Origin: an uncultured Halieaceae bacterium
Lineage (GTDB): Bacteria; Pseudomonadota; Gammaproteobacteria; Pseudomonadales; Halieaceae
Direction: 5' to 3'
DNA: 64,000 bases
Assembly: GCA_938074045.1 (NCBI GenBank)
Contig: CALJGI010000002.1
Location: forward strand, 186,001-250,000
In this document: in pieces, positions 47,767-56,495 of the stretch
Position numbering within the stretch: the stretch's first letter is position 1
How the letters are laid out: each line of letters begins with the position of its first letter
Made by a program: the position numbers and the translations under genes
The notes under the pieces: model-generated
What the model was told of the DNA's origin: nothing
The model's database searches: none
What the model saw: the letters and a program-made list of their open reading frames with translations, nothing else

Positions 47767-47793
47767 TTTTTAATTCATAAATAGAATTAAAAA
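47767..47793. repeat. AT-rich inverted repeat beyond the 3' end of rnpB
   Basis: TTTTTAATTC (47767-47776) and GAATTAAAAA (47784-47793) form a perfect 10-base stem with a 7-base loop, 22 bases past the mature 3' end of rnpB. It might act as a transcription terminator for rnpB, but the stem has only one or two G-C pairs, so this is weak. Confidence 0.4.
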
Positions 47794-47815
47794 GAAGTCT
47801 GCGGACAAATTGTAT

Positions 47816-48189
47816 GAGAGCTGGTCGATAAGCCGGGTTCTGTCTTGAACGATCATTCATCTGGGACAGCCGTCGCCGACTGCCTCTAGCAACCTACCCG
47901 AGCCCGCCGCGGGCAGCGGCAATAGGCTCCTATTTGGTCTTGCTCCGGACGGGGTTTACCATCGCCACGCCTGTTACCAGCCGCGCGGTGCGCTCTTACC
48001 GCACCTTTTCACCCTTACCTGAAGCACCGAAGTTTTTCAGGCGGTTTCCTTTCTGCTGCACTTTCCGTAGGCTCGCACCTCCCAGGCGTTACCTGGCGTC
48101 CTGCCCTATGGAGCCCGGACTTTCCTCCAACCAGCAACATAGACGCAAGCATCTAACGTTGCCAATCAGCGACCGCCTGACCAGCTCTC
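47816..48189 (-). ncRNA. rnpB: RNase P RNA, bacterial class A
   Basis: Catalytic RNA that matures the 5' ends of tRNAs. About 374 nt, reading on the minus strand. The universally conserved parts are plain: GAGGAAAGTCCGGGCTCCAT with the following AGGGCAGG, the CAGGTAACGCCTGG stem, AGGGTGAAAAGGTGCGGTAA, AGAGCGCACCGCGCGGCTGG, GGAGCAAGACCAAATAGGAG, and the 3' AGACAGAACCCGGCTTATCG. The ends are set by helix P1: the 5' GAGAGCTGGTC pairs perfectly with the 3' GACCAGCTCTC. No protein gene overlaps it convincingly. Confidence 0.97.
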
Positions 48190-48195
48190 AATGGC

Positions 48196-48225
48196 AGGTT
48201 ACCCTGTTGACCGCCGGGATGACAA
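48196..48225 (-). promoter_or_regulatory. Candidate promoter of rnpB
   Basis: On the minus strand TTGTCA (48220-48225) and TAACCT (48196-48201) are 18 bases apart, and the predicted 5' G of rnpB follows the -10 box by six bases. Spacing and position fit a sigma-70 promoter, though the -10 box is only a moderate match. Confidence 0.5.
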
Positions 48226-48288
48226 GCTACACCGGCACACAACCCGGTGGAAAAAGTGACACGTAGCACGAAATGACAGTCTTCCGCT

Positions 48289-49128
48289 CTATTCTCCGCC
48301 AGCGAGCAAGCGTTGATACAGTTGCTTTCTTGGCACCCCCGAGAGACGCGCGGCCACTGCCGCAGCCTGGGAAGCTGGCAATTCTTCCGCAAGAATGAAC
48401 AAAGTTCGCTCAACCTCAGCATCGAGTGAGGCCACGGGGCGCTCACGGCCTTCCACCATGACTACCAGCTCACCGCGCCTCTGGTTGGCATCCTCGCAAA
48501 TCCACTGACTCAGCTCCCCCAGAGTTGCCCGCTTCACTGTCTCATACAATTTGGTCAACTCCCGGGCGACTGCGGCGGGGCGATCTTCTCCAAAAATTTC
48601 AGCCATGGCAGCCACAGTTTCAGCCACCCGATGCGGCGCTTCATAAAATATCATCGTTCGCGGCTCATCCACCAAAGCTTCCAGTGCTCGGGATCTAGTC
48701 CCTTTTTTTGCGGGCAAAAAGCCTTCAAACGTAAATTTGTTGGCGGACAGGCCACTGACACTCAGTGCCGCAACGGCAGCGCAGCTCCCGGGAATAGGCA
48801 CCACCTTGATGCCCAATTGATGGGCACGTAACACCAGCACATATCCCGGATCAGATATGAGCGGTGTGCCCGCATCGGAAATCAACGCGATGGACTCGCC
48901 GGCAACGAGTCGACTGACAAATTGCTCGCAACTGCGCGGGTCACTGTGCTCATGGAAACTGACGACCGGAGTTTTTATGCCGAAATGATCCAGCAGTCCA
49001 CGCGAGTGGCGCGTGTCTTCGGCCGCGATAAGATCGACAAATTGCAGTGCTTCGATCGCACGGGGTACCATATCACCAAGATTGCCAATTGGCGTGGCTA
49101 CCACGTACAGGGCTTTCTCTAATGACAT
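48289..49128 (-). CDS. rsmI: 16S rRNA (cytidine-1402-2'-O)-methyltransferase
   Basis: Methylates the ribose of C1402, the nucleotide also modified by RsmH. About 279 residues of the tetrapyrrole-methylase fold: LYVVATPIGNLGDMVPRAIE at the N-terminus, LIAAEDTRHSRGLLDHF, ALISDAGTPLISDPGYVLV and TMIFYEAPHRV. The ATG at 49128 (MSLEKALYVVATP) is chosen; an upstream in-frame ATG at 49182 adds 18 residues unlike the family. It is divergent from lpoA across 72 bases, as in E. coli (yraL/yraM). Confidence 0.96.
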   Translation of the reverse strand: MSLEKALYVVATPIGNLGDMVPRAIEALQFVDLIAAEDTRHSRGLLDHFGIKTPVVSFHEHSDPRSCEQFVSRLVAGESIALISDAGTPLISDPGYVLVLRAHQLGIKVVPIPGSCAAVAALSVSGLSANKFTFEGFLPAKKGTRSRALEALVDEPRTMIFYEAPHRVAETVAAMAEIFGEDRPAAVARELTKLYETVKRATLGELSQWICEDANQRRGELVVMVEGRERPVASLDAEVERTLFILAEELPASQAAAVAARLSGVPRKQLYQRLLAGGE

Positions 49129-49200
49129 AATTTTTTCCGCAACAAGCCGCTTCCTATATGCGGTTTGCGCTGCCTCCCGCAAAGAACTAGCATCGCAATC

Positions 49201-51051
49201 ATGATAGCACGCTCAATAATCCGCCCGGTCGTTACCGGCACAATCCTTGTTTTGCTCGGTGCCTGCTCGCCGCAACCGCAACGGGAGCATGGTGATACAG
49301 ACACAGCAAGACCCGAGGGGACGGACCCGGTCTCGCACCAGGAACTGACTAGACATACTCTTACCATTGATTTGTTGTCTGATCCGCGTTACCACTATGT
49401 GCGATCACTGCTGAACCAACAGTCCTACAGCGAAGCCATCAGAGCTCTGAATGCAATGGATGCAGGATTAATGAGCGCTGACAGCACCATCACCCATCAC
49501 CTTGTGCGGCGGCGGATACTCGAAGCAGACAACCGGTACTACGCTGCCCTTGAAACAATAGGCGACCCGACTCTGAGCAGGAACCTGTCCAGTGCAAGCC
49601 CACAGCTGCAGCGTCTACACGCAACAGAAAGCGCTGACCTTCTCGCAAGGACAGGCAACTATCTGGCCGCTGCCGAGCTGTTGATAAACGCAGCTGACAA
49701 TACTGAAAAAGGATTATGGTCGGACAAAATCTGGTGGTTTATGAGCCAGGCAAATGTCATCACGCGACCCCTGACGAGCTCGGTATCACCCACCAGCAAA
49801 GCATGGTTTTCTCTCGCCGAGTTGACGCGCGATAACAGCGGTGGCATCAGAGGTCAGATGTTGAGTCTAGAGCGATGGCTGCGTGACTACCCGAATCACG
49901 AAGCCAACCCCATCGCAGTGAAGCTGTACGCTGGATACCGCTATGCTCTCGCGGATTTACCTGACCACGTAGCTCTATTGCTACCTCTCACCGGTCAACT
50001 GGCGGAGACAGGCCAGGCGGTAAGAGATGGTTTTCTCGCAGAACACTACCGACTGGCCGCTCGGGGCCATCCTGTTCCTACAATTAGTATATACGACACG
50101 ATGGCTCAGCCAGATATCATCAGTGCCTATGAATCTGCGGTTGGACAGGGCGCTGAATTGATAGTGGGGCCTCTGTTAAAGTCAAACGTCAGCGCGCTGA
50201 TCGAAGAGGCCAATCCTGTCGTTCCAATCCTGGCGCTGAATCGGGTTGATCAGTCCGCTGATAACGTATACCAGATGTCTCTCTCCCCTGAGGATGAGGT
50301 ATCCCAGCTGGCGCGTGCCGCGGGGATGAGATCGCCCGGGAATGCATTATTGATCCGACCGCAGGGCAGTTGGGGGGACAAGGTAGAAGAGACTCTGGAC
50401 GTATCCTGGCAGACCTATGGCAATGAGATCGCTGCGCGCGCAGTATATGGCAGCGGTATAGATCTTTCTACGGCGATCAAGGAAGCCCTCGACCTGACCA
50501 GCAGTGAAAATCGCGCCCAGGAATTGACTCGCATACTGGGCATACCCAGCGAATTCACTCCCCGCCGCCGGGCGGATATTGACGCCATATTTATTCTTTC
50601 TTCCAGATCCGAGGAAATCAGAAACGTGCGTCCCATGCTGTCATTTCACTATGCCGGCGACCTTCCAGTTTACGCCATGGCCGGCCCCTCTCATGGAGTG
50701 CAGCCCAATGCCGCTCGGGATATGGATGGCCTGGTATTCACCGGCACACCCTGGGAACTCAACCGGGACAATCCGCTCCTTGAATCAATCCTTCAATACG
50801 GTGGGCAGCCCGCACTATCGGGGATGTACGCACTTGGGGCTGATGGATACCGTATGTACCCACAACTTGGCATGTCACCCATACTGGAGGGCCAGGTGAT
50901 TCACGCACATACCGGTGCGCTGCGCCTGGACAACAACAACCGTTTTCAAAGATCTTTATCGATTGCAAAAATCAACAATGGCCGTTTTAGGGTTGAGGCG
51001 TCGCTACCAATTCAATCATCTCCACCATTTGCCGAACTGGACGACCTATGA
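49201..51051 (+). CDS. lpoA: Outer-membrane lipoprotein activator of PBP1a (LpoA)
   Basis: Lipoprotein that reaches through the peptidoglycan to stimulate PBP1a. About 616 residues. The ATG at 49201 gives a lipoprotein signal with lipobox LLGAC (Cys22). A helical, TPR-like N-terminal domain (about 45-250) includes YRYALADLPDHVALLLPLTG at its end; the C-terminal part is a periplasmic-binding-protein fold (VALLLPLTGQLAETGQAVRD, ELIVGPLLKSNVSALIEEAN, GLVFTGTPWEL). The order rsmI / lpoA-yraN-diaA-dolP is the conserved yraLMNOP arrangement. The yraN ATG overlaps its stop by 4 bases. Confidence 0.94.
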   Translation: MIARSIIRPVVTGTILVLLGACSPQPQREHGDTDTARPEGTDPVSHQELTRHTLTIDLLSDPRYHYVRSLLNQQSYSEAIRALNAMDAGLMSADSTITHHLVRRRILEADNRYYAALETIGDPTLSRNLSSASPQLQRLHATESADLLARTGNYLAAAELLINAADNTEKGLWSDKIWWFMSQANVITRPLTSSVSPTSKAWFSLAELTRDNSGGIRGQMLSLERWLRDYPNHEANPIAVKLYAGYRYALADLPDHVALLLPLTGQLAETGQAVRDGFLAEHYRLAARGHPVPTISIYDTMAQPDIISAYESAVGQGAELIVGPLLKSNVSALIEEANPVVPILALNRVDQSADNVYQMSLSPEDEVSQLARAAGMRSPGNALLIRPQGSWGDKVEETLDVSWQTYGNEIAARAVYGSGIDLSTAIKEALDLTSSENRAQELTRILGIPSEFTPRRRADIDAIFILSSRSEEIRNVRPMLSFHYAGDLPVYAMAGPSHGVQPNAARDMDGLVFTGTPWELNRDNPLLESILQYGGQPALSGMYALGADGYRMYPQLGMSPILEGQVIHAHTGALRLDNNNRFQRSLSIAKINNGRFRVEASLPIQSSPPFAELDDL

Positions 51052-51416
51052 GCCGTGCGCTGGGGTCCACCATGGAAGAAACAGCGAAACGCCACCTCGA
51101 AAAGAAGGGGCTGCAAACGGTTGCGCAAAACTTTCACTGCAAATTGGGTGAAATTGACCTCATAATGCGGGACGCTGACACCCTGGTATTTATTGAAGTG
51201 AGATATCGCAAGAAACACAGTTTTGGCTCGCCGGCAGCGACGGTAACTGCAAGTAAACAGCGAAAGCTGGCCCGAGCGGCGCAGCTGTTTCTGCAACGGC
51301 ATCGACATTGGCGCGATCACACCTGCCGCTTCGATGTAGTTGGTTTGTCGGGGGAGAAAGACAACTGCGCCATAGAATGGATTCAACGGGCGTTTACGAC
51401 CCAGGCCGAATGGTAA
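51048..51416 (+). CDS. yraN: UPF0102 endonuclease-fold protein YraN
   Basis: A 122-residue member of UPF0102 with a restriction-endonuclease-like fold. Typical motifs are EETAKRHLEKKGLQTVAQNF, LGEIDLIMRDADTLVFIEVR (the E-D-x-E-V-type catalytic constellation) and the region after ASKQRKLARAAQLFL. Its cellular role is not established. It overlaps lpoA by 4 bases (ATGA), indicating coupled translation, and its stop lies a few bases before the diaA start. Confidence 0.92.
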   Translation: MSRALGSTMEETAKRHLEKKGLQTVAQNFHCKLGEIDLIMRDADTLVFIEVRYRKKHSFGSPAATVTASKQRKLARAAQLFLQRHRHWRDHTCRFDVVGLSGEKDNCAIEWIQRAFTTQAEW

Positions 51417-51424
51417 CGACGGAC

Positions 51425-52021
51425 ATGGATACCTATGACCGCATAACCCTGGGTTTCCAGGAAACTATCGAAGCCATCACCGGTTCGGTGGATCTGCTGT
51501 CTGATCCTCTTCAACAGGCAACCGAGAGAATTGTCACCGCGCTTCTGAATGATGGAAAAATTTTGTGCTGCGGCACCGGTGCCAACGCGGCAATGGTGCA
51601 ACTACTGGTAGGCCATTTCCTGAATCGCTATGAATACGATCGGCCTTCCCTACCGGCAATGAACTTGTGCTCCGATGCGGCAACACTGGCCGCTATAGCC
51701 AATTCCGCTGGCATTAACGATATTTTTTCCAAACAGGTGCGCGCGCTCGGACAAACCGGAGACGTACTCGTCACAATTTCGAATGAAAGCAACAGCAGTA
51801 GTCTGATTCAGGCCGTAAGCGCAGCGCATGAACGAGATATATGCGTAATTTCACTAAACGGTTCACCTCCCGTCGATATATCGGCACTATTGCTAACCGA
51901 AGATGTCGAACTGGCAGTGGTCGCAAATCGACCCGCGCGTATTACAGAGATTCATGCGATGATCATTCATCAACTGTGCGAGCTAGTCGACAACGCACTA
52001 TTTGGAAACTACAACTCATGA
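51425..52021 (+). CDS. diaA: DnaA initiator-associating protein DiaA (SIS domain)
   Basis: About 198 residues of a SIS fold, tetrameric, promoting DnaA assembly at oriC in E. coli; related to phosphoheptose isomerase GmhA. NDGKILCCGTGANAAMVQLL and KQVRALGQTGDVLVTIS align closely with E. coli DiaA, and ARITEIHAMIIHQLCELVDN matches its C-terminus. The ATG at 51425 gives an N-terminus of DiaA length; the ATG at 51410, overlapping the yraN stop, is an alternative. The operon position favours DiaA over GmhA. Its stop overlaps dolP (ATGA). Confidence 0.9.
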   Translation: MDTYDRITLGFQETIEAITGSVDLLSDPLQQATERIVTALLNDGKILCCGTGANAAMVQLLVGHFLNRYEYDRPSLPAMNLCSDAATLAAIANSAGINDIFSKQVRALGQTGDVLVTISNESNSSSLIQAVSAAHERDICVISLNGSPPVDISALLLTEDVELAVVANRPARITEIHAMIIHQLCELVDNALFGNYNS

Positions 52022-52593
52022 CAAAGTTACAGCTGGTCTTGTTATCTCTTTCTATCACCCTACTGAGCAGCGGTTGCGCGCCACTCCTGTCGGCTTCGAG
52101 TGCCGGCCCTATAAAGGAAAACCCCGGTGCGAGAACCTGGGGGACCTGGCTGGATGATGGCAGTATCGAAACCAAGACTTATGTCAACATCAAGCAGTCC
52201 GACCCCAGATTCGAAGATGCTCATATCGTGGTAGTAAGTTACAACGGAAGTGTACTGCTTGCGGGGCAGGTTCCGAACAATGAATTGCGCAATAAAGCGC
52301 CTGAAGTAGCTCGCAATGTGCGGAAGGTCCGGCGGATTTACAACGAACTACAGGTGGCGGGGAATACCTCACCCATAGTGCGCAGTAATGACGCCTGGAT
52401 AACAGCCAAGATCAAGACGGCATTGTTTGCCAACACAGAAGTACAGGGTTACCGCACCAAGGTCATTACTGAAAACGGCGTTGTATACCTGATGGGTCTG
52501 GCCAGCAAAGCGGAGGCGAGCAGGATTGCCGATATCGCCAGCGCGAGTTATGGCGTCCAGAAAGTTGTGCAGCTATTCGAACTGGTGGACTAA
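52018..52593 (+). CDS. dolP: Outer-membrane BON-domain lipoprotein DolP (YraP)
   Basis: A 191-residue lipoprotein with lipobox LSSGC near residue 20 and two BON domains: the first around DPRFEDAHIVVVSYNGSVLL, the second around SNDAWITAKIKTALF and VVYLMGLASKAEA. In E. coli DolP localises to the division site and supports BAM and outer-membrane integrity. The ATG at 52018 overlaps the diaA stop; the longer open frame upstream lies inside diaA. Its end overlaps the convergent SDR gene by 21 bases. Confidence 0.93.
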   Translation: MTKLQLVLLSLSITLLSSGCAPLLSASSAGPIKENPGARTWGTWLDDGSIETKTYVNIKQSDPRFEDAHIVVVSYNGSVLLAGQVPNNELRNKAPEVARNVRKVRRIYNELQVAGNTSPIVRSNDAWITAKIKTALFANTEVQGYRTKVITENGVVYLMGLASKAEASRIADIASASYGVQKVVQLFELVD

Positions 52594-53337
52594 CTGATCG
52601 ACCTGCTGCTGCAAAACATGGGTTACCATGTTTTGATTGATCGCGCCCGGGATACAGAGTATTTCTTCACTTTTACTATCCAGACTTTGCCTCACCACGT
52701 CAGCAGCACTCATCCACATTTCTTCGGGTATTCTTGAACTGTCAAAATCTGCCATTGTCTGTGTGTCATGAATACCGGTTCGGGTATAGCCAGGACACAA
52801 TGATTGCACCGCAATGCCAGATACAGCCAGCTCCTGTGCAAGGGCACAACTGAACTGGTGCAAATAGGATTTGGTAGCAGAATAGACAGCGTTGTTCGCG
52901 AGAGGAACAAAGGCTCCTACCGAAGACACATTGATGATTCGACCACCCCCGGCTTCTTGCATAAAAGGTATCACTGCCCGGCATAGTCGGGTGGTCGCAA
53001 TCACGTGTAATGATATCATGTCCAACTGAACATCCATCGGCAGCTGGGCAACGGAACCAAACGCACCAAAACCGGCATTGTTCACCAGGATGTCTACAGG
53101 CCCCTTTTGCCGAAGTATCTCCAGGCTCTGACCGACTCCCTCCAGTGTGGCCAAATCGGCTACCACGGGGACCAACTCACACTGAGTTGCAATATCATGA
53201 GCCAGACCGGTCAGTTCCTCTTCTCGGCGAGCCACTGCGATGATGCGCTCACAACTGCCGGACAATTGAAGGCAAAACTCCCGGCCTATCCCCGAACTCG
53301 CGCCCGTAACCAACGCAACAGGTTTACTATTTGACAT
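52573..53337 (-). CDS. Short-chain dehydrogenase/reductase (classical SDR)
   Basis: About 254 residues. Cofactor loop TGASSGIG (11-18), NNAG (87-90) and the catalytic set S139, Y152, K156 (NVSSVGAF and VYSATKSY) are all present. An Arg after beta strand 2 (AVARREEEL) suggests NADPH. The group resembles DltE/YqjQ-type SDRs of unknown substrate. The ATG at 53337 (MSNSKPVALV) is preferred over an in-frame start at 53391. It is convergent with dolP (21-base overlap) and divergent from the glutamate-synthase-like gene, with which it shares a 154-base gap. Confidence 0.9.
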   Translation of the reverse strand: MSNSKPVALVTGASSGIGREFCLQLSGSCERIIAVARREEELTGLAHDIATQCELVPVVADLATLEGVGQSLEILRQKGPVDILVNNAGFGAFGSVAQLPMDVQLDMISLHVIATTRLCRAVIPFMQEAGGGRIINVSSVGAFVPLANNAVYSATKSYLHQFSCALAQELAVSGIAVQSLCPGYTRTGIHDTQTMADFDSSRIPEEMWMSAADVVRQSLDSKSEEILCIPGAINQNMVTHVLQQQVDQLVHQFE

Positions 53338-53491
53338 TTTTAGAGGTTTCTCCGACTGATATGGTCCACAAAACGACGCGTATGCTATCACCTTTCAGGT
53401 CCATCGCGCGTGGTCTCCCGCAACCCCGGTTGAACTGGATAGACAATCCGTGGTCGCATAGTCAATCCCGACAAACGTACAGGTTCTGACA

Positions 53492-55027
53492 ATGGAAAAA
53501 ACGGACACGCTAGGAGAGTTTTCAATTCAGTTCATGGAGCTGAGCGCAATGCTGCTGGTGTTCACCCTTGGAGTCGGTGTACTCGTCATCTTGTACATGT
53601 ACATTGCCGATGTCACCCAGACCAAGCATGCGATCAGAAGAAACTATCCTGTCATAGGGCGCTTCAGGTATTTCTTCGAACATCTCGGAGAATTTTTCCG
53701 GCAATACTTTTTCGCTCTTGATCGCGAGGAGCTGCCCTTTAACCGGGCACAGCGTTCCTGGGTTTATCGTGCTGCAAAAAACATCGACTCTACCATTGCA
53801 TTTGGTTCAACACGGCCGTTGACACAGCCCGGAGAGGTGCTTTTTCTGAATTGCGTGTTTCCGACACTAACAGAAGATGCAGCTCCGCCCAGTGAGGTTA
53901 TAGTAGGCGCTAACTACGCCGCCAACCCATACCGCACGTCTAGTGTGTTCAACATCTCTGGCATGAGTTTTGGAGCATTGTCGGTTCCGGCGGTACGGGC
54001 GTTGTCTCATGGAGCCCGCAAAGCAGGCATATGGATGAACACCGGGGAAGGCGCGTTGTCGCCCTATCACCTCGAAGGTGGCTGTGACATCGTTTTTCAA
54101 ATTGGCACGGCCAAGTACGGGGTACGGGATGAATCCGGCAAGCTGTCCGATAGCAAACTATGTGAAATCGCACAGCATGAGCAGGTGCGCATGTTCGAGC
54201 TCAAGCTGAGTCAAGGTGCCAAACCAGGTAAAGGTGGCATTCTCCCCGGTGCAAAGGTATCGGAAGAAATTGCGGCAACCCGTGGTATTCCAGTGGGCGA
54301 AGATTCCATCAGCCCCAATGGCCATCCGGAAATAAGATCAGTCGATGATCTGCTGGATACCATCGCCCACGTTCGCTCGACCACCGGCAAACCCACCGGA
54401 TTCAAAGCTGTTATCGGAGACAGTCAATGGTTGGAGGACATGTGTGAAGCAGTCAATATGCGCGGTGCCGAGTATGCGCCTGATTTCATCACGGTTGATA
54501 GTGCCGACGGAGGCACCGGGGCGGCACCTCAAAGTTTGATGGACTTTGTAGGATTACCGCTGAAGCGCAGCCTTCCCCTCGTTGTCGACCTCCTCGTCCA
54601 GCACGGCCTCAGAGACCGGATTAAAGTCATCGCTTCAGGTAAGGCGATAAATCCTGCCGGTGTGGCAACGGCACTGTGCATGGGTGCTGACTTTGTTGTC
54701 AGTGCCCGCGGCTTTATGTTTGCGCTCGGGTGCATACAGGCGCTGCAGTGTAATAAAAACACCTGTCCGACCGGGATAACCACACACGACCCAAAATTGC
54801 AGCGCGGTCTGGACCCGACCGAGAAGTCAGAGCGAGTGGCCAACTACGCCCGCAATATGATCTATGAGGTAGGCGCTATTGCCCATAGTTGCGGGGTTCG
54901 CGAACCTCGTAAGTTGAACCGGCGTCACGCCGATCTTCTCGACCCCAGTGGTATTCCGGTACCCATGGTTGAACTGTTTCCAGATAAGCAGCCGCCCGCC
55001 ACAGGAGATATATCTGCATCAGTCTGA
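53492..55027 (+). CDS. Membrane-anchored FMN-binding glutamate-synthase-like protein
   Basis: 511 residues. One N-terminal membrane helix (about 18-38) precedes a domain corresponding to the FMN-binding half of glutamate synthase (PF01645): NISGMSFGALSVPAVRALSH, MNTGEGALSPYH, KPGKGGILPGAKVSEEIAAT, DFITVDSADGGTGAAP, and a [3Fe-4S] site C414-x5-C420-x4-C425 in CIQALQCNKNTCPTGI. The glutaminase domain and the rest of GltB are absent, so it is not a complete glutamate synthase. Such stand-alone proteins are widespread and their reaction is not established. The 3' end overlaps convergent rsmJ by 9 bases. Confidence 0.88.
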   Translation: MEKTDTLGEFSIQFMELSAMLLVFTLGVGVLVILYMYIADVTQTKHAIRRNYPVIGRFRYFFEHLGEFFRQYFFALDREELPFNRAQRSWVYRAAKNIDSTIAFGSTRPLTQPGEVLFLNCVFPTLTEDAAPPSEVIVGANYAANPYRTSSVFNISGMSFGALSVPAVRALSHGARKAGIWMNTGEGALSPYHLEGGCDIVFQIGTAKYGVRDESGKLSDSKLCEIAQHEQVRMFELKLSQGAKPGKGGILPGAKVSEEIAATRGIPVGEDSISPNGHPEIRSVDDLLDTIAHVRSTTGKPTGFKAVIGDSQWLEDMCEAVNMRGAEYAPDFITVDSADGGTGAAPQSLMDFVGLPLKRSLPLVVDLLVQHGLRDRIKVIASGKAINPAGVATALCMGADFVVSARGFMFALGCIQALQCNKNTCPTGITTHDPKLQRGLDPTEKSERVANYARNMIYEVGAIAHSCGVREPRKLNRRHADLLDPSGIPVPMVELFPDKQPPATGDISASV

Positions 55028-55804
55028 AACTGGCCTGGGGTTGTATACGTCAAATCGAATGGCGCGACCCTTGAGCATATAATCGGCCCTGCAACCATCC
55101 AGTGGAGGGGCCTTCAATCCACGTTTAACCACCACTCTTTTACGGGCAACCCGCCGCGCCAGGTTAACCAGCGACGACTGGGCAAGGGCGGACGGTAACA
55201 GCGTCTGCAGAAGATTCATTTCTTTACGCGAGCGAGCCGATTTTTCCTGCTCGGCAAACATAGGGTCGAGATACACAACATCGAACATTGCAGACTGTGC
55301 CGAGCCGAGTAAATCGGCAGCGTCTGCCAGCACAAAATCCAGCCGTTCTGCGGACAAACGCACCTCACTGTCCTCGTGCGCCTGTGCCCGCGCAATTCCA
55401 TCGGATAACAGTGCTGCCACCAATGGTTCCCGCTCACATAGCGTGACATGACAACCATGATCAGCAAGAATAAATCCATCGGTACCGAGGCCGGCCGTCG
55501 CATCCAACACCTGCGGTCGGAAATCAGGCTTTACACCACAGGCCCGCACCAACAACTCACCGCCGCCTTTGCGACGGTGACGTAGCCGCGAACTGGAAAA
55601 ATCTACCCACACGGGGCCTGGTGCTTTCTTGCCGGTGGTCACTATCTGTAATGATTTTTCATCCAGCATCAGCAGGTGCAACCATTCATGCACAAGCCGC
55701 GGTTCGTGACAGATACCGGCCAGTGGTAGCTGTAGCCGATCGGCCAATGTTGTAGCATCCCCGAGCAGGGTCTCGTCGGTACAGCTTACCGCCAGCGCGC
55801 GCAT
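55019..55804 (-). CDS. rsmJ: 16S rRNA (guanine-1516-N2)-methyltransferase
   Basis: SAM-dependent methyltransferase of the RsmJ (YhiQ) family, 261 residues. VDFSSSRLRHRRKGGGELLV leads into the SAM motif VLDATAGLGTDGF (99-111), then VYLDPMFAEQEKSA, which supplies the NPP-like catalytic motif (here DPMF, as in RsmJ). The order and length match the family. A -10-like TATAAT lies 30 bases upstream. It is divergent from the LRR lipoprotein gene. Confidence 0.93.
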   Translation of the reverse strand: MRALAVSCTDETLLGDATTLADRLQLPLAGICHEPRLVHEWLHLLMLDEKSLQIVTTGKKAPGPVWVDFSSSRLRHRRKGGGELLVRACGVKPDFRPQVLDATAGLGTDGFILADHGCHVTLCEREPLVAALLSDGIARAQAHEDSEVRLSAERLDFVLADAADLLGSAQSAMFDVVYLDPMFAEQEKSARSRKEMNLLQTLLPSALAQSSLVNLARRVARKRVVVKRGLKAPPLDGCRADYMLKGRAIRFDVYNPRPVSD

Positions 55805-55833
55805 GACAAATTCCCAGTTATTCCCAGCTCAGG

Positions 55834-55866
55834 ATTATAGTGCGCGGGCCGGCGGGGGGGTATAGT
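55834..55866. promoter_or_regulatory. Divergent -10-like elements between rsmJ and the LRR lipoprotein gene
   Basis: On the minus strand a perfect TATAAT (55834-55839) precedes rsmJ by 30 bases. On the plus strand TATAGT (55861-55866) precedes the LRR gene by 35 bases. Neither has a good -35 box. A run of seven G lies at 55854-55860, immediately before TATAGT and inside its would-be spacer. Confidence 0.4.
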
Positions 55867-55901
55867 GAATCCATATTGCCACCTGGTGCGGGAGAACTCT
55901 G

Positions 55902-56414
55902 ATGGATTCATTGCTGCAAACAATTCTGCTTCGCTGTGGCACGGTGGTGGCCAGCATCATGCTGGCTGCTTGCGGTAGCTATGAGTTCTCAGTAAATGAG
56001 CGTGTAGTTTTCACCCCCGAACCGCTGTTTGGTGACTTCTCGCTACCGGACCCGGCTCTGCACGCCTGCGTCCAGGAACATATCAGTCGCTCGAGTATAA
56101 CAAGCATCAGCGAACTGACTGATCTGAACTGTTCACAAGCAGGTATCGGCAATCTTGATGGGTTGCAGTTGTTTAGCTCACTACAGGGTCTGAAACTCAG
56201 CCATAACAACATCAGCAACGTGGGGCCCTTGATTTCACTTCAACAACTCGCTGAGCTCTACCTCGATCATAACAATCTGATCGATGTATCAGACCTGGCT
56301 ACGCTGACGGATCTGAAGATATTGACGCTGGCTGGAAATTCAACATTGTTATGTATGGCCATCCCGAACCAACTCCGTCAGCAAAAACTGGACCTTCCTG
56401 AACACTGTCGCTGA
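55902..56414 (+). CDS. Small leucine-rich-repeat lipoprotein
   Basis: A 170-residue exported protein with a lipobox (MLAAC, Cys24). After an unrecognised stretch it contains about four internalin-type repeats of roughly 22 residues (about 65-150): IGNLDGLQLFSSLQGLKLSH with NNISNVGPL, then LAELYLDHNNLIDVSDL and LKILTLAGN. Cysteines at both ends of the repeat region (HACVQEH and LLCMAIP...EHCR) may cap it. It probably binds a protein or glycan at the outer membrane; no function can be assigned. It stands alone between divergent rsmJ and the convergent MBL gene. Confidence 0.8.
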   Translation: MDSLLQTILLRCGTVVASIMLAACGSYEFSVNERVVFTPEPLFGDFSLPDPALHACVQEHISRSSITSISELTDLNCSQAGIGNLDGLQLFSSLQGLKLSHNNISNVGPLISLQQLAELYLDHNNLIDVSDLATLTDLKILTLAGNSTLLCMAIPNQLRQQKLDLPEHCR

Positions 56415-56495
56415 GGACAGCCATTTTGATCAACGCCATATACAGCCGCTTCATTCGACAACCATCAAGCGCTTTATCTACGATACTTTTGTCAA

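Larger units (their letters stand above)
47509..47815. other. 307-base region between mraZ and rnpB
   Basis: No gene is seen. From the mraZ side it contains the MraZ repeats, the mraZ promoter, about 100 bases without recognisable features (47606-47705), and a very AT-rich stretch (about 47715-47815) with a hairpin just beyond the 3' end of rnpB. Confidence 0.6.

Noticed and set aside
48230..48249. Hairpin CACCGG/CCGGTG between rsmI and rnpB as a terminator
   Set aside because: There is no T run after the stem on either strand, and the stem lies just upstream of the candidate rnpB promoter.
47934..48266. 110-codon plus-strand frame over rnpB
   Set aside because: It is the complement of the highly conserved RNase P RNA and has no protein-family features.
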